Shown: positions 1 through 10,616 of the stretch, in pieces
How the letters are laid out: every line of letters begins with the position of its first letter
How positions within the stretch are numbered: the stretch's first letter is position 1
Assembly: GCA_963809205.1 (NCBI GenBank)
Contig: CAWEIS010000028.1
Coordinates: 62,001 to 126,000 of the forward strand
Source of the DNA: DATLLN01 sp963809205
Lineage (GTDB): Bacteria > Actinomycetota > Thermoleophilia > Gaiellales > JAICJC01
Length of the DNA stretch: 64,000 bases
Reading direction: 5' to 3'
The notes under the pieces: generated by a model
Databases searched by the model: none
The model's input: only the letters and a program-made list of their open reading frames with translations
What the model was told of the DNA's origin: nothing
Made by a program: the position numbers and the translations under genes

Positions 1-16
1 GAAAAGTCCAGCGGAA

Positions 17-832
17 TCAGCAGATGGTGCCGCTGGTCGCCAGCGCCAGCACCAGGATGCCGATGGCCACCCTGTAGACCACGAATACGCCGAGGCCGTG
101 CCGGGTCAGATACCGCAGCAGCAGGGCGATCGATGCGTAGCCGACCACGAACGCCGCGACCGTCGCGATCACCGTCGGCACGGGGTCGGCGCCGCCGGGC
201 TCGCCGATCTTGCGCAGCTCGAAGAGGCCCGAGAGCACGACCGCGGGAATCGACAGCAGGAACGAGTAGCGGGCGGCGGCGGTGCGGTCGAGGCCGCGGA
301 ACAGGCCTGCGCTGATCGTCGCGCCGGAGCGCGACACGCCGGGCACGAGGGCGAGCGCCTGGGCGAAGCCGATGAAGATGCCGTCGCTCCGGTTGAGCGA
401 GGTCAGGTCACGGCGCAGCGAGGCGGTGCGGTCGGCGGCCAGCATGATCAGGCCGAAGGCGATCATGGTCGAGCCCATCAGCTCGAGGTTACGGGCGCCG
501 GTCTCGATCTGATCCTTGAAGATCACGCCGAAGACCCCGATCGGGATCGTGCCCAGGATGATGTACCAGCCCATCCGCGAGTCGAGCGACGCCCGCTGCT
601 CCGGGTCGCGCAGCCCGCGCAGCCACGCCATGAACACCCGGGCGATGTCGGCGCGGAAGTAGAGCAGCACCGCGGCCATGGTGCCCAGTTGGACAACGGC
701 GGTGAACGCCGCGCCGGGGTCGTCCCAGCCGAGGAACGCGGGAACGAACCGGAGGTGCGCCGTGCTGGAGATCGGCAGGAACTCGGTGAGGCCCTGCACG
801 ATGCCGAGCACGATTGCCTGGAATGCGGTCAC
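17..832 (-). CDS. uppP: Undecaprenyl-diphosphatase (UppP/BacA)
   Basis: Membrane phosphatase that recycles undecaprenyl diphosphate to the monophosphate carrier used for peptidoglycan and other wall glycans. Both family signatures are present: QGLTEFLPISSTAHL near the N-terminus and PGVSRSGATISAGL in the middle, with about eight hydrophobic segments. I chose the GTG that begins MTAFQAIVLGIVQG because it matches the usual family N-terminus (271 aa). An ATG at 874 would add 14 residues and overlap the upstream mreB by 26 bases; neither start has a convincing ribosome site. It follows mreB on the same strand, so both lie in a cell-wall module. The stop is complete at the window edge. Confidence 0.93.
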   Translation of the reverse strand: MTAFQAIVLGIVQGLTEFLPISSTAHLRFVPAFLGWDDPGAAFTAVVQLGTMAAVLLYFRADIARVFMAWLRGLRDPEQRASLDSRMGWYIILGTIPIGVFGVIFKDQIETGARNLELMGSTMIAFGLIMLAADRTASLRRDLTSLNRSDGIFIGFAQALALVPGVSRSGATISAGLFRGLDRTAAARYSFLLSIPAVVLSGLFELRKIGEPGGADPVPTVIATVAAFVVGYASIALLLRYLTRHGLGVFVVYRVAIGILVLALATSGTIC

Positions 833-848
833 GTTGGAGTTAGTGGCG

Positions 849-1955
849 CTAGTACGAGTAGCTGCGCCGACCATTTCGACGCTTGCTCGCCGCGGCCTGG
901 TTTGCGCGGTGGATCGCGTCGAACTCCTCCAGCGAGCGGCCGGAGCCGACCGCGACGCACGTCAGCGGCGACTCGGCCAGGTGCACGGCGATCTGAGTCT
1001 CCGCGCGGATCCGGTCGGGCAACCGCTGCAGCAGCGCCCCGCCGCCGGCCAGCACGATCCCCCGGTCCATGATGTCCGAGGCCAGCTCGGGCGGCGTCTT
1101 GTCCAGCGTCTGCTTGACGGCGTCGATGATCTGCGACAGCGGCACCTCGAGCGCCTGGCGCACCTCGGCGCTCGACAGCACGACCGTCTTCGGCAGGCCG
1201 GTGACCAGGTCGCGGCCGCGGATCTCGGCCTCGACCTCCTCCGGCAGCTCGGACGCCGAGCCGATCTCCAGCTTGACCTCCTCAGCCGTCTGCGAGCCGA
1301 TCATCAGCTTGTACTCGCGCTTGACGTGCTCGATGATCGCGTCGTCAAGCTCGTCGCCGCCGACCCTGATCGACTGGGAGACGACGATGCCGCCCAGCGA
1401 GATGACCGCCACCTCGGTGGTGCCGCCACCGACATCGACGATCATGTTGCCGGTCGGCTCCGACACGGGGAGCCCGGCACCGATCGCGGCGGCCATCGGC
1501 TCCTCGATCAGATACGCCTGGCGCGCGCCGGCCGAGTACGTGGCCTCCTCGACGGCCCGCTTCTCGACCCCGGTGACCCCAGAGGGCACGCAGACCACGA
1601 CGCGCGGGTGCGCCCAGCGGTTCTGGTGCACCTTCTGGATGAAGTGGCGCAGCATCTGCTCGGTGACGTCGAAGTCGGCGATCACGCCGTCCTTGAGCGG
1701 CCGGATCGCCTGGATGTCGCCGGGCGTGCGGCCGAGCATGCGCTTGGCCTCGATCCCCACCGCGTGCACGTCGCCCGTCCGCTGGTCGATCGCCACCACC
1801 GAGGGCTCGGACAGCACGATGCCACGCCCGCGTACGTAGACGAGCGTGTTCGCCGTGCCGAGATCGACGGCCATGTCCCGGCCGCCGAAGCCGGTGAGTG
1901 AGTTCCAGAAGCTGATGGGAAAGTCCTCGAGGGTTCCCGCTGCAAATCCCGGCAA
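849..1955 (-). CDS. mreB: Rod-shape actin homologue MreB
   Basis: Bacterial actin that organises lateral wall synthesis. The actin-fold nucleotide motifs are clear: MAVDLGTANTLVYV (phosphate 1), IVDVGGGTTEVAVI (phosphate 2) and IVLAGGGALLQRLP (adenosine site); about 340 residues follow the first motif, as usual. The start is uncertain: 1955 is a TTG with no clear Shine-Dalgarno, giving a 27-residue lead before MAVDLGTAN, somewhat longer than typical, and the only in-frame ATG (1874) is probably too late. mreC/mreD, usually directly downstream, are absent; uppP takes that place. The upstream neighbour maf ends 19 bases before the start. Confidence 0.95.
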   Translation of the reverse strand: MPGFAAGTLEDFPISFWNSLTGFGGRDMAVDLGTANTLVYVRGRGIVLSEPSVVAIDQRTGDVHAVGIEAKRMLGRTPGDIQAIRPLKDGVIADFDVTEQMLRHFIQKVHQNRWAHPRVVVCVPSGVTGVEKRAVEEATYSAGARQAYLIEEPMAAAIGAGLPVSEPTGNMIVDVGGGTTEVAVISLGGIVVSQSIRVGGDELDDAIIEHVKREYKLMIGSQTAEEVKLEIGSASELPEEVEAEIRGRDLVTGLPKTVVLSSAEVRQALEVPLSQIIDAVKQTLDKTPPELASDIMDRGIVLAGGGALLQRLPDRIRAETQIAVHLAESPLTCVAVGSGRSLEEFDAIHRANQAAASKRRNGRRSYSY

Positions 1956-1973
1956 ACGGGCCGCAGGAGTGTA

Positions 1974-2549
1974 TCAGGGTGCCGTCGGCAGGGCCTCCGA
2001 GAGCGCGTCAACCAGCGCCGAAACGGGCAAGCCGACGACGTTCCAGTGATCACCCTCGACCCGCTCGACGAGCGCCGCGCCGCGCCCCTGGACGGCGTAT
2101 GCGCCGGCCCGGCCCTGCCACTCTCTGCAGCCCAGGTACCAGGCGACGTCCGCCTCGTCGAGCGGCCGGAACGTGACACGCGTCGTCACCAGACGGACAT
2201 GCTCTGCGCCGGCGGACGTCACGCAGAGGCCGGAGTGCACCAGGTGGGTGCGCCCGGCCAGCGCGCGCAGCATCTCCCGCGCCCGCTCCTCGTCGGCCGG
2301 CTTGCCCAGCGAACGGCCATCCAGGTCGACGATCGTGTCCACACCCAGCACCAGGTCGCCGGGCACCGAGCGCGCCTTGCCGCGGGCGTGCACGAGCGCC
2401 AGCTCGTCCGGCGGCATCCCCGGCGGATCGGCCTCGTCGTAGTCCGGAACGACCGCGGTGAAGCTGAGGCCGAGCTGCTCGAGGATCGCCCGCCGCTGCG
2501 GTGACCGCGACGCGAGCACCAGCGGCCGCGCCAGCAGTTCGGAAACCAT
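1974..2549 (-). CDS. maf: Maf-family nucleotide pyrophosphatase
   Basis: House-cleaning nucleoside triphosphate pyrophosphatase of the Maf/HAM1 superfamily. The hallmark LASRSPQRRAILEQLG lies at residues 12-27, followed by the conserved VLGVDTIVDLDGRSLGKP segment. At 191 aa it has the usual length. Its ATG shares bases with the ndk stop (ATGA overlap), so the two are probably translationally coupled. Exact nucleotide preference (dTTP/UTP or modified pyrimidines) cannot be read from sequence alone. Confidence 0.93.
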   Translation of the reverse strand: MVSELLARPLVLASRSPQRRAILEQLGLSFTAVVPDYDEADPPGMPPDELALVHARGKARSVPGDLVLGVDTIVDLDGRSLGKPADEERAREMLRALAGRTHLVHSGLCVTSAGAEHVRLVTTRVTFRPLDEADVAWYLGCREWQGRAGAYAVQGRGAALVERVEGDHWNVVGLPVSALVDALSEALPTAP

Positions 2550-2971
2550 CAGCCCAGCTGGTCTGGCGAGAAGTAGATCGCGATCTCCCGCTCGGCCGAC
2601 TCCGGCGAGTCGGAGCCGTGGATGATGTTCTGGCCGATCTCCAACGCGAAGTCGCCGCGGATCGTCCCCGGCGCGCTATCCAGCGGATTCGTCGCGCCCA
2701 TCATCGTCCGCACCGTGGACACGGCGGCCGGGCCCTCGATCACCATCGCTATGACCGGTCCCGAGGTGATGAACTCGACCAGCTCCGGGTAGAACGGCTT
2801 GTCGACGTGCTCCTCGTAGTGCTGTCCGGCGAGCTCCTCGGTCACCCGCAGAAGCCGGACGCCGCGCAGCGTGAGGCCGCGGCGCTCGAAGCGGGCGATG
2901 ATCTCACCCGACAGCCCGCGCGCGAACGCGTCGGGCTTGATCATGACGAAAGTCCGCTGAAGACCAGGCAT
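2549..2971 (-). CDS. ndk: Nucleoside diphosphate kinase
   Basis: Transfers the gamma phosphate from ATP to nucleoside diphosphates through a phosphohistidine. Catalytic His118 lies in NIIHGSDS, with Lys12 in FVMIKPDAFARG and the nucleotide-site segment MMGATNPLDSAPGTIRGDF. At 140 aa it is full length. It sits between a zinc-ribbon membrane protein upstream and maf downstream, overlapping maf by ATGA. Confidence 0.97.
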   Translation of the reverse strand: MPGLQRTFVMIKPDAFARGLSGEIIARFERRGLTLRGVRLLRVTEELAGQHYEEHVDKPFYPELVEFITSGPVIAMVIEGPAAVSTVRTMMGATNPLDSAPGTIRGDFALEIGQNIIHGSDSPESAEREIAIYFSPDQLG

Positions 2972-2980
2972 GCCGGAAGC

Positions 2981-3547
2981 CTATGCTTCGGTCGTACTGC
3001 GCTGCGTCACCGGGTCGCGCGCCGGCCGGCCTGATGCCGACGGGGCGGGCGCCGAGACGGCGGTCTCGCAGTACGGGCAGAGGCGCCAGTCGGGATCGAG
3101 CGGCGCCTTGCAGCGGCGGCAGGCGTTCTTCAGCTTGGTGCCACAGTGCGGGCAGGAGAGGAAGCCGGGATCCGCCGGGTTGCGGCAGTACGGGCACACC
3201 TGGTCGGCACCCAGCCGGCGGCGCATCGCCTGGATCTCCAGCTCACGCTCGTGCACGTCCTCCAGGTACTCCGGCGGGCGGAGCAACAGGTAGATGATCA
3301 CGCCCAGCGGGCCGAACAGCACCGCGGCTGCTACGCAGACGGCCACGATCACGGGGTCGTCGATCCGGCGGCGGGCGTCCTTGGCCGTCCAGAACGCGAG
3401 CGCCAGCCACATCGCGATCGCGAACAGCGCAACGACGCGCACGAAGGCTGTGAAGTAGCCCGAGCTGAAGAAGTCGCTGACGCCCGAGAACGGTCCCGAA
3501 GACGTCGCCGTGCTGGTTGTATCGAGGAAAGGCACGAGGCTGGTCAA
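2981..3547 (-). CDS. Two-TM membrane protein with double zinc ribbon
   Basis: 188 aa. Two hydrophobic segments (about residues 35-55 and 66-88) are followed by a charged helix and a cytosolic double zinc ribbon built from four CxxC pairs: CPYC, CPHC, CRRC and CPYC, resembling the DZR/zinc-ribbon family. The tail is low-complexity and probably disordered. Function is unknown; such proteins are often annotated only as zinc-ribbon domain proteins. It starts 42 bases after the folC stop and ends 9 bases before the ndk start, so it probably belongs to the folC-ndk-maf transcription unit. Confidence 0.85.
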   Translation of the reverse strand: MTSLVPFLDTTSTATSSGPFSGVSDFFSSGYFTAFVRVVALFAIAMWLALAFWTAKDARRRIDDPVIVAVCVAAAVLFGPLGVIIYLLLRPPEYLEDVHERELEIQAMRRRLGADQVCPYCRNPADPGFLSCPHCGTKLKNACRRCKAPLDPDWRLCPYCETAVSAPAPSASGRPARDPVTQRSTTEA

Positions 3548-3589
3548 CTCAGTCTACGGTGGGCACCGGTCGACATGCAAAGCGGGTTG

Positions 3590-4705
3590 TCATGTCGCGA
3601 GGTCGTGCAGCAGGTACAGGGAGCCGCACACCACCACCGCGCCGCGACGCCCGGCGAGCGTCCGCGCGGCCTCCAGCGCCTGGTGCGGATCGGACGAGCT
3701 GGCCCCTCCGGTCAGACGGGCGATGTCCTCGGTGGGCAGCGACCGCTCGTTCGAGCTGGTCGTGGCCACGATCGTCGGGCACACGGTCGCCAGCAACGAC
3801 AGCATCGTCGCCACATCCTTGTCCGCCAGCGCGGAGAACACGCCGACCGCGGCCCGGTCGCCGAGCAACGCCGGCAGCTCCGACACCAGCCGCTGCATCC
3901 CGGCCGGATTATGGGCGCCGTCCCAGATCTCGAGCGGGTCGCGGGCGCGCACCTCGAGCCGTCCGGGGATCTCGAGGTGCTCGATCGGCGAGGGCGAGAC
4001 CGGCCGGCCGAGCGCCGCCTCGACCGCCGCCCGGGCCACCGTCCGGTTCTGCTCCTGATAGCTGCCGCCGACGGCGACCACCTGGACGCGCGACGCCTGC
4101 GGCACCATCTCCTCCCACCCGGCCTCCCCGAACACCACGACCCCGCCCTCCGGGACGACGGCGAGCTTCTCGGCCGCGATCTGCTCACGCGTGTGTCCGA
4201 GCAGCTCGACGTGCTCAAGGGCGACGTTGGTCAGCACCTGGACGCGGGAGCGCGGCAGCACGTTGGTGGCGTCCAGCCTGCCGCCCAGGCCTGCCTCGAT
4301 CACCGCCCACTCCACGTCCGCCTGGGCGAACGCGAGCAGCGCCGCGGCGGTCAGCGCCTCGAACTGCGTGACCTTCTTACCGACGGCGTCGCGGACGGCG
4401 AGCACGGCGCGGGCGTAGGCCTCCTCGGACAGCATCTCGCCGCCCACCCGGATCCGCTCGCGAAAGGTGGTGATGTGCGGCGAGCTGTACGCGCCGGTGC
4501 GGACGCCCTGCGCCTCGAGCAGCGCCTCGCAGAAGCGCACCGTGGACGACTTGCCGTTGGAGCCGACCACGTGGATCGCGTCGAACTCTGCCTCCGGGTT
4601 GCCCAGCCGATCCAGCAGGTCGTGAATGCGCTCGAGCCCGAACTGCATGCCAAACAGCTCGAGCGACTCGATGTAGGACTCAGGAGCAGAGGCCACTGCG
4701 AACAT
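3590..4705 (-). CDS. folC: Folylpolyglutamate/dihydrofolate synthase
   Basis: Mur-ligase-fold enzyme that adds glutamate to folates and probably forms dihydrofolate. The ATP loop VVGSNGKSSTVRF lies at residues 46-58, the signature SSPHITTFRERIRVGG follows, and VIEAGLGGRLDATNVL is the conserved metal/Mur segment. The C-terminal domain contains WDGAHNPAGM. At 371 aa it is shorter than many homologues (about 420-450 aa), but all core motifs are present. It is directly downstream of valS, an arrangement common in bacteria. Confidence 0.95.
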   Translation of the reverse strand: MFAVASAPESYIESLELFGMQFGLERIHDLLDRLGNPEAEFDAIHVVGSNGKSSTVRFCEALLEAQGVRTGAYSSPHITTFRERIRVGGEMLSEEAYARAVLAVRDAVGKKVTQFEALTAAALLAFAQADVEWAVIEAGLGGRLDATNVLPRSRVQVLTNVALEHVELLGHTREQIAAEKLAVVPEGGVVVFGEAGWEEMVPQASRVQVVAVGGSYQEQNRTVARAAVEAALGRPVSPSPIEHLEIPGRLEVRARDPLEIWDGAHNPAGMQRLVSELPALLGDRAAVGVFSALADKDVATMLSLLATVCPTIVATTSSNERSLPTEDIARLTGGASSSDPHQALEAARTLAGRRGAVVVCGSLYLLHDLAT

Positions 4706-4732
4706 CGTACGCCTGTCCGCTGTGCCAGGGCA

Positions 4733-7252
4733 CTAGCTCAGTCGTGCCTCGAGCTCCTCAGCTTCCGCGGCCCAGTGCTCCGCCTTCTGCCGCTCCGCCT
4801 CCACCAGCTCGGCCGGCGCCCGGTCGGTGAACCCGCTGTTCGCGAGCTTGGCCTGCGCGCGGTCGCGCTCGGCCACCGCCTCCACCAGCCGCCGCTCCAG
4901 CTCGGCGCGGTCGTCCACCAGGATCCGCGGCGCGTCGGCCTCGCCCGTCACGGTCACGCGGCGCACGCGGTCGAGCAACCCGCGCAGGGCCATCCCCGCC
5001 GGCACCTCGACCGGCACGTCGCCGCTGCCGGCGAGCCTGCGAACCTCGGTGACGAACACCATCTCGGCGGCCACGGCCTGCTCGAGAGCGTCGTCTCGGT
5101 GGCCCGCCTCCGGCCGCGGCATGGCCGACTCCATCAGCAGGCCGCGCTCGCCGGGCAGGAAGCGCCAGATCTCCTCGGTCACGAACGGCATCACCGGGTG
5201 CGCCAGCGCGACGATCCGCTCCAGTACCCACAGCAGCGTCGCCGACGCGGCCGTTCGCGCACCGCCGTCCTCGAGCAGCCGCAGCTTGACCTCCTCGACG
5301 TACCAGTCGCAGAAGTCGTTCCAGACGAACGCGTACAGCTCCTTGACCGCCGCCGCGAAGTCGTAGCCGTCGATCAGCCGCAGCACGTCGGCCTGGGCGG
5401 CGGCCAGGCGCGACAGGATCCAGCGGTCGGCGGCGGTCTGTGCGACCGGCGCCGGGTCGACGGACGTATCGGCCTGCAGCAGCGCGAACCGCGACGCGTT
5501 CCAGAGCTTGTTCGCGAGCTTCGAGCCCTCCTCGATCATCCCCTCGGCGAATCGCACGTCCTGCGTCGAGCTCATCTTCAGGAGGCCGTACCGGGTGCCG
5601 TCCGCGCCGTGACGGTCGACCAGGTCGAGCGGGTTGACGCCGGTGCCCAGCGACTTCGACATCCGCCGGCCGTCCGCCGCCTGGATCACCGAGTGGATGA
5701 CGACGTCCGTGAACGGCACGTCGCCCATGAACTCGATGCCCAGCATCAGCATCCGGGCGACCCACAGGTTGATGATCTCGCGCGCCGTCGAGTTCACATT
5801 GCCTGGGTAGAATCGATCCAGCCGGTCGCTGCGGTCGGGCCAGCCCAGGGTCGCGAACGGCCACAGGCCGGAGGAGAACCACGTGTCCAGCACGTCGGGG
5901 TCGCGCTCGAGCTCCGCCGACCCGCAGGTCGCGCACGCCGACGGCTCGGTCGTGGCCACCGTCACGTGCCCGTCCGGGCAGTACCAGACCGGGATCTGAT
6001 GCCCCCACCAGAGCTGGCGGGACACGCACCATGGCCGGATCTGCTCCATGAAGTGGAAGTAGGTGTTCTCCTGCGACTTCGGCGTGAAAGTCACCGTGCC
6101 GTTGCGCACGGCCTCGATCGCCGGCCGTGCCAGCTCGCCCATCTCGCAGAACCACTGCAGCGAGATCAGCGGCTCGATCCGGTCGCCGCTGCGGTCGCAG
6201 TGGCCGACCTCGTGCTCGTACGGCTGCTCGTGGCGGAGCAGTCCGAGCTGGAACAACCGGTCGACCACCCCCTGACGGGCGCCGGCCGCGGTCAGCCCCG
6301 CGAACTCGCCCGCGGCCTCGGTCATCCGGCCGTCGAACCCGATCACCATCAGCTCCTCGAGCCCGTGCCGGCGGCCGATCTCGAAGTCGCTGGGGTCATG
6401 GCCCGGCGTCACCTTGAGCGCGCCGGTGCCGAAGTCCATCTTCACGTACTCGTCGGCGATGATCGGCACCTCGCGGTCGACGATCGGCACGATCGCCGTG
6501 CCGCCGACCAGGTGCCGGTAGCGCTCGTCGTCGGGATGCACGGCCACGGCGGTGTCGGCGAGGATCGTCTCCGGCCGCACGGTCGCCACCACCAGCGGCT
6601 CGGTGCCGCCCTTGACCGGGTAGCGCACCTCGTACAGCGTGTCGGCGGCGTGCTCGTAGCGCACCTCGAGGTCGGAGATGGCGGACGCGCAGCTGGGACA
6701 CCAGTTGACGATCCGGTTGTCCCGGTAGATGTAGCCCTTGCCGTAGAGGGCGACGAACACCTCGAGCACCGCGCGGGCGTACTGGTCGTCCATCGTGAAC
6801 CGCTCGTTGTCGAAGTCGAGCCCGCAGCCCAGCCGCTTGTACTGCTGGATGATCTCGGCGCCGTACTCGCGACGCCACTCCCAGACGCGCTCCACGAAGG
6901 CCTCGCGTCCCAGGTCGTGGCGCGACTGCCCGTCCTTCCGCAGCTCCTTCTCCACCACGTTCTGGGTGGCGATGCCGGCGTGGTCGGTGCCGCAGATCCA
7001 CAGGGTCTCGTAGCCCTGCATGCCGCGCAGCCGGATCAGCGTGTCCTGGATCGCGCCGTTCAGCGCGTGCCCCATGTGCAGCGCGCCGGTCACGTTGGGC
7101 GGCGGCACGGCGATCGTGTACGGCGGCCGGTCGGAGTACGGGTCGGCGGCGAACGCGCCGGCGGCCTCCCACTCGGAGAACACGCGCGGCTCGACGGCAG
7201 CCGGCTCGAAGCGGCTGCGCTCCCTGAGCTCGTCGCCTGTGGGGATCGCCAT
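4733..7252 (-). CDS. valS: Valyl-tRNA synthetase
   Basis: Class Ia aminoacyl-tRNA synthetase (839 aa). The HIGH-type motif is PPNVTGALHMGHAL near residue 50, and KMSKS appears as RRMSKSLGTGVNPLDLVDRHG. The CP1 editing domain lies between, a zinc-type CATCGS element is present, and the C-terminal region is the charged coiled coil that contacts tRNA. The ATG is 46 bases from a divergent gene, which leaves no room for a T-box leader. Downstream is folC. Confidence 0.97.
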   Translation of the reverse strand: MAIPTGDELRERSRFEPAAVEPRVFSEWEAAGAFAADPYSDRPPYTIAVPPPNVTGALHMGHALNGAIQDTLIRLRGMQGYETLWICGTDHAGIATQNVVEKELRKDGQSRHDLGREAFVERVWEWRREYGAEIIQQYKRLGCGLDFDNERFTMDDQYARAVLEVFVALYGKGYIYRDNRIVNWCPSCASAISDLEVRYEHAADTLYEVRYPVKGGTEPLVVATVRPETILADTAVAVHPDDERYRHLVGGTAIVPIVDREVPIIADEYVKMDFGTGALKVTPGHDPSDFEIGRRHGLEELMVIGFDGRMTEAAGEFAGLTAAGARQGVVDRLFQLGLLRHEQPYEHEVGHCDRSGDRIEPLISLQWFCEMGELARPAIEAVRNGTVTFTPKSQENTYFHFMEQIRPWCVSRQLWWGHQIPVWYCPDGHVTVATTEPSACATCGSAELERDPDVLDTWFSSGLWPFATLGWPDRSDRLDRFYPGNVNSTAREIINLWVARMLMLGIEFMGDVPFTDVVIHSVIQAADGRRMSKSLGTGVNPLDLVDRHGADGTRYGLLKMSSTQDVRFAEGMIEEGSKLANKLWNASRFALLQADTSVDPAPVAQTAADRWILSRLAAAQADVLRLIDGYDFAAAVKELYAFVWNDFCDWYVEEVKLRLLEDGGARTAASATLLWVLERIVALAHPVMPFVTEEIWRFLPGERGLLMESAMPRPEAGHRDDALEQAVAAEMVFVTEVRRLAGSGDVPVEVPAGMALRGLLDRVRRVTVTGEADAPRILVDDRAELERRLVEAVAERDRAQAKLANSGFTDRAPAELVEAERQKAEHWAAEAEELEARLS

Positions 7253-7298
7253 GGGCTCCGGATTGTACTGACGGCCCAGGATCTAGGATCGGCTGGCG

Positions 7299-8054
7299 AT
7301 GGACGACCGGCGAGCCGTGTTCGCGCTGCATGCCGCGGTGGCCGCCGCGATCGCGGTCACGCAGTCACGCGTCCCGGCCGAGCGGCTCTACAACACGCGC
7401 CGCGGCGGCCTCTCCCGGGCGGCCGTGTTCGGCTGCTTCCCGACCGCGATTGCCGCCGTGGCCACCTTGCCCCGGTCGCGCGGAGCACTGCGGCTGGCCG
7501 CCCTGCCGCTGTGCGCCACCGTGGCCGTCCCCGGCGTGGTCGACGAGCGGCACCTCGACGTGCGGCCGCGCAACGCGCCGGGACTCGCCGGCGTCGCCCT
7601 GGCCGCGCTGGCGCCGGCCGCCGATCCGCCGCCGCTGCGGCGGCACAGGTCGGGGCTTCGCCCCGCACTGGCCGCGGCACTCGGGGTAGTGTCCCTCCCA
7701 TGGCTGCTGGCGGGCGCCGGGGTGCAGACCGCCGGTATGGCGCAGCCCACGCCGGGCGAGCCGGGCGTCGACCGCATCCACCTGGGACACCACGAGGGCC
7801 TGGACGGCGCGCTGCTCGCCTGGGACGCGCTGCTCCTCTCGCGGCGGCGTACCGGCACCGTCCACTCCTGGTACCTGGCGCTGATGCTGACCTACGGCGT
7901 CGCCGTCGCCGCGCAGGACGCGTGGCACGAGCAGGCGGTCAAGCGCGGGTGGACGAGCCGGCGGATCCCCGACGTCGTCAGGCCCGCTGCTTCGCACGCC
8001 TGGGCTGCGCTGCTTGCGGCGACGCCCCTCGTCCGGCGCCTGCTGATTACCTAG
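7299..8054 (+). CDS. Hypothetical membrane protein
   Basis: 251 aa, Ala/Leu/Arg-rich, with several moderately hydrophobic segments and no motif I recognise. It is the only plus-strand gene in the first 13 kb, divergent from valS. A TAGGAT element ends about ten bases before the ATG, so the mRNA may have almost no leader. The C-terminal half is rich in His, Asp and Trp (HLGHHEGLDGALLAWDALLL). Third codon positions are strongly G/C, as expected for a real gene here. Function unknown. Confidence 0.6.
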   Translation: MDDRRAVFALHAAVAAAIAVTQSRVPAERLYNTRRGGLSRAAVFGCFPTAIAAVATLPRSRGALRLAALPLCATVAVPGVVDERHLDVRPRNAPGLAGVALAALAPAADPPPLRRHRSGLRPALAAALGVVSLPWLLAGAGVQTAGMAQPTPGEPGVDRIHLGHHEGLDGALLAWDALLLSRRRTGTVHSWYLALMLTYGVAVAAQDAWHEQAVKRGWTSRRIPDVVRPAASHAWAALLAATPLVRRLLIT

Positions 8055-8218
8055 ATGGTTGATTTCACGGGATCCGCGGCTTCTGGGCACAGGACGAGGC
8101 GGTCCAGACGACGGGAGCGTCCGCAGGGCAGGTTGGATGAGGCCTGTTCAAGGACGATCGTGGCGTCTGGGACGTCTCGGACCAGCTCCAGAGCCACGCA
8201 GCTCGTGGAATCAATCAT
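8051..8218 (-). CDS. Small ORF coupled to serine hydrolase
   Basis: Possible 55-aa protein starting MIDSTSCVALELVRDVPD. Its ATG overlaps the TGA of the upstream serine hydrolase (ATGA), which would couple translation. It has three cysteines and no recognised domain. Its end overlaps the stop of the convergent membrane-protein gene. Codon third-position GC (about 70 percent) is lower than its neighbours, so it could be a chance frame. Confidence 0.3.
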   Translation of the reverse strand: MIDSTSCVALELVRDVPDATIVLEQASSNLPCGRSRRLDRLVLCPEAADPVKSTI

Positions 8219-9294
8219 CCGGCCGCTAGCACGGCCGACGTCGCGTCCGCCCCGAACCGGGCGGTCGTGCTGTCCTCCGCGCCCACCGTGTAGATCGTGA
8301 TCACCGTCGGCCCAGCGGGCGCGAACACGATCGCGACGTCGTTGTCGGTGTCCTCCAGCCAGCCGATCTTGTGCGCGACCGGCAGGCCGTGCGCACCGGC
8401 CGGCACCAGACCCGGATCCTCGGCGTGCAGCATCAGGTAGAGCAGCTCGCGCGCCTCGTGCGGCGACACGCGCTTGCGGATCAGCGGCCCCCTGCCGGCG
8501 GCCGCGGCCACCAGGTCGCCGGCCAGCCGGGCCATGTCCGCCGGCGTCGTGTGCTTGTAGGCCGTCGGCGGCGGGTCGACGATCGAGACGCCCGGCCTGC
8601 CGCCGCCGTCCCCGGTCAGGTACCCGCCCTCCATGAACGTCCCGGTCAGCCCCAGCGACTTGACGAAGGCGACCATCCTGGCCGCGCCGGCCTCGTCGCT
8701 GCCCGCCATCAGCTCCAGCACCTGGTTCGCGGCCACGTTGTCCGAGTAGCGTGTGATCCGCCCGAACGGATCCCAGTACTGCGACGTCGACAGCTCGCCG
8801 GAGAGCCCCGATAGCGCAGTGATCATCACCGGCAGCTTGAGCGTGCTCGCCGCCTCGAACTGCGCGCCGGCGTTGTACGCGGCGGCGTCGCCGTTGGCCT
8901 TCCACGCGTAGATGCCGACGTGCGGCGAGGCGTCGTGCGCCAGCAGCGCCAGCTTCGCCGCAAGACGGCGATCATTGCGCGGCGGCTCGAGCGGCCGCAC
9001 GGACCCCTCGGGGACGCCGTAGACCGGTGCCACTTTGGCGCCGGCGACCTGCACGTGCTGGTCGCCCCACGGCACCGGGCCGACGGTCGCCGAGAACCGG
9101 CCCTTCGGCCCGACCGGCACCACCCAACGGTGCTTGCCCGCGCGCACCGAGACCGCCTCCGTCCCGGCCGAGACACGGCCGGCCACCGTCCCGTCCCACA
9201 CCTCGTAGCTGCGCGGCACCGATACGGCGACGTGGCCGTGCGGTGGCGCGGGCGGCGCGGCGAACGCCGCGAGCAACATCAGCAGCCTGAGCAT
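8215..9294 (-). CDS. Secreted class A beta-lactamase-like serine hydrolase
   Basis: 359 aa with an N-terminal signal peptide, an Ig-like beta segment up to about residue 100, then a penicillin-binding/class A beta-lactamase fold. The active-site motifs are SxxK at Ser150-Lys153 (AASTLKLPV), SDN at 184-186 (RYSDNVAAN) and HKIG at 308-311 in place of KTG. That pattern is typical of beta-lactamase-family hydrolases rather than D-Ala-D-Ala carboxypeptidases. It could act on peptidoglycan or beta-lactams; substrate is not deducible. It lies 32 bases downstream of clpX. Confidence 0.8.
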   Translation of the reverse strand: MLRLLMLLAAFAAPPAPPHGHVAVSVPRSYEVWDGTVAGRVSAGTEAVSVRAGKHRWVVPVGPKGRFSATVGPVPWGDQHVQVAGAKVAPVYGVPEGSVRPLEPPRNDRRLAAKLALLAHDASPHVGIYAWKANGDAAAYNAGAQFEAASTLKLPVMITALSGLSGELSTSQYWDPFGRITRYSDNVAANQVLELMAGSDEAGAARMVAFVKSLGLTGTFMEGGYLTGDGGGRPGVSIVDPPPTAYKHTTPADMARLAGDLVAAAAGRGPLIRKRVSPHEARELLYLMLHAEDPGLVPAGAHGLPVAHKIGWLEDTDNDVAIVFAPAGPTVITIYTVGAEDSTTARFGADATSAVLAAG

Positions 9295-9326
9295 CGGGTC
9301 CGGGCGCTAGCGCCCGAGGCGGACGG

Positions 9327-10607
<1,281 letters not shown>

Positions 10608-10616
10608 CCGTCCTCC

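Noticed and set aside
7253..7298. T-box leader for valS
   Set aside because: Only 46 bases separate valS from a divergent gene, far too short.
3146..8062. A plus-strand open frame of more than 1,600 codons
   Set aside because: It is antisense to ndk-side genes, folC and valS; its Arg/His/Asp-rich translation is the usual reverse-frame shadow in very high GC DNA.
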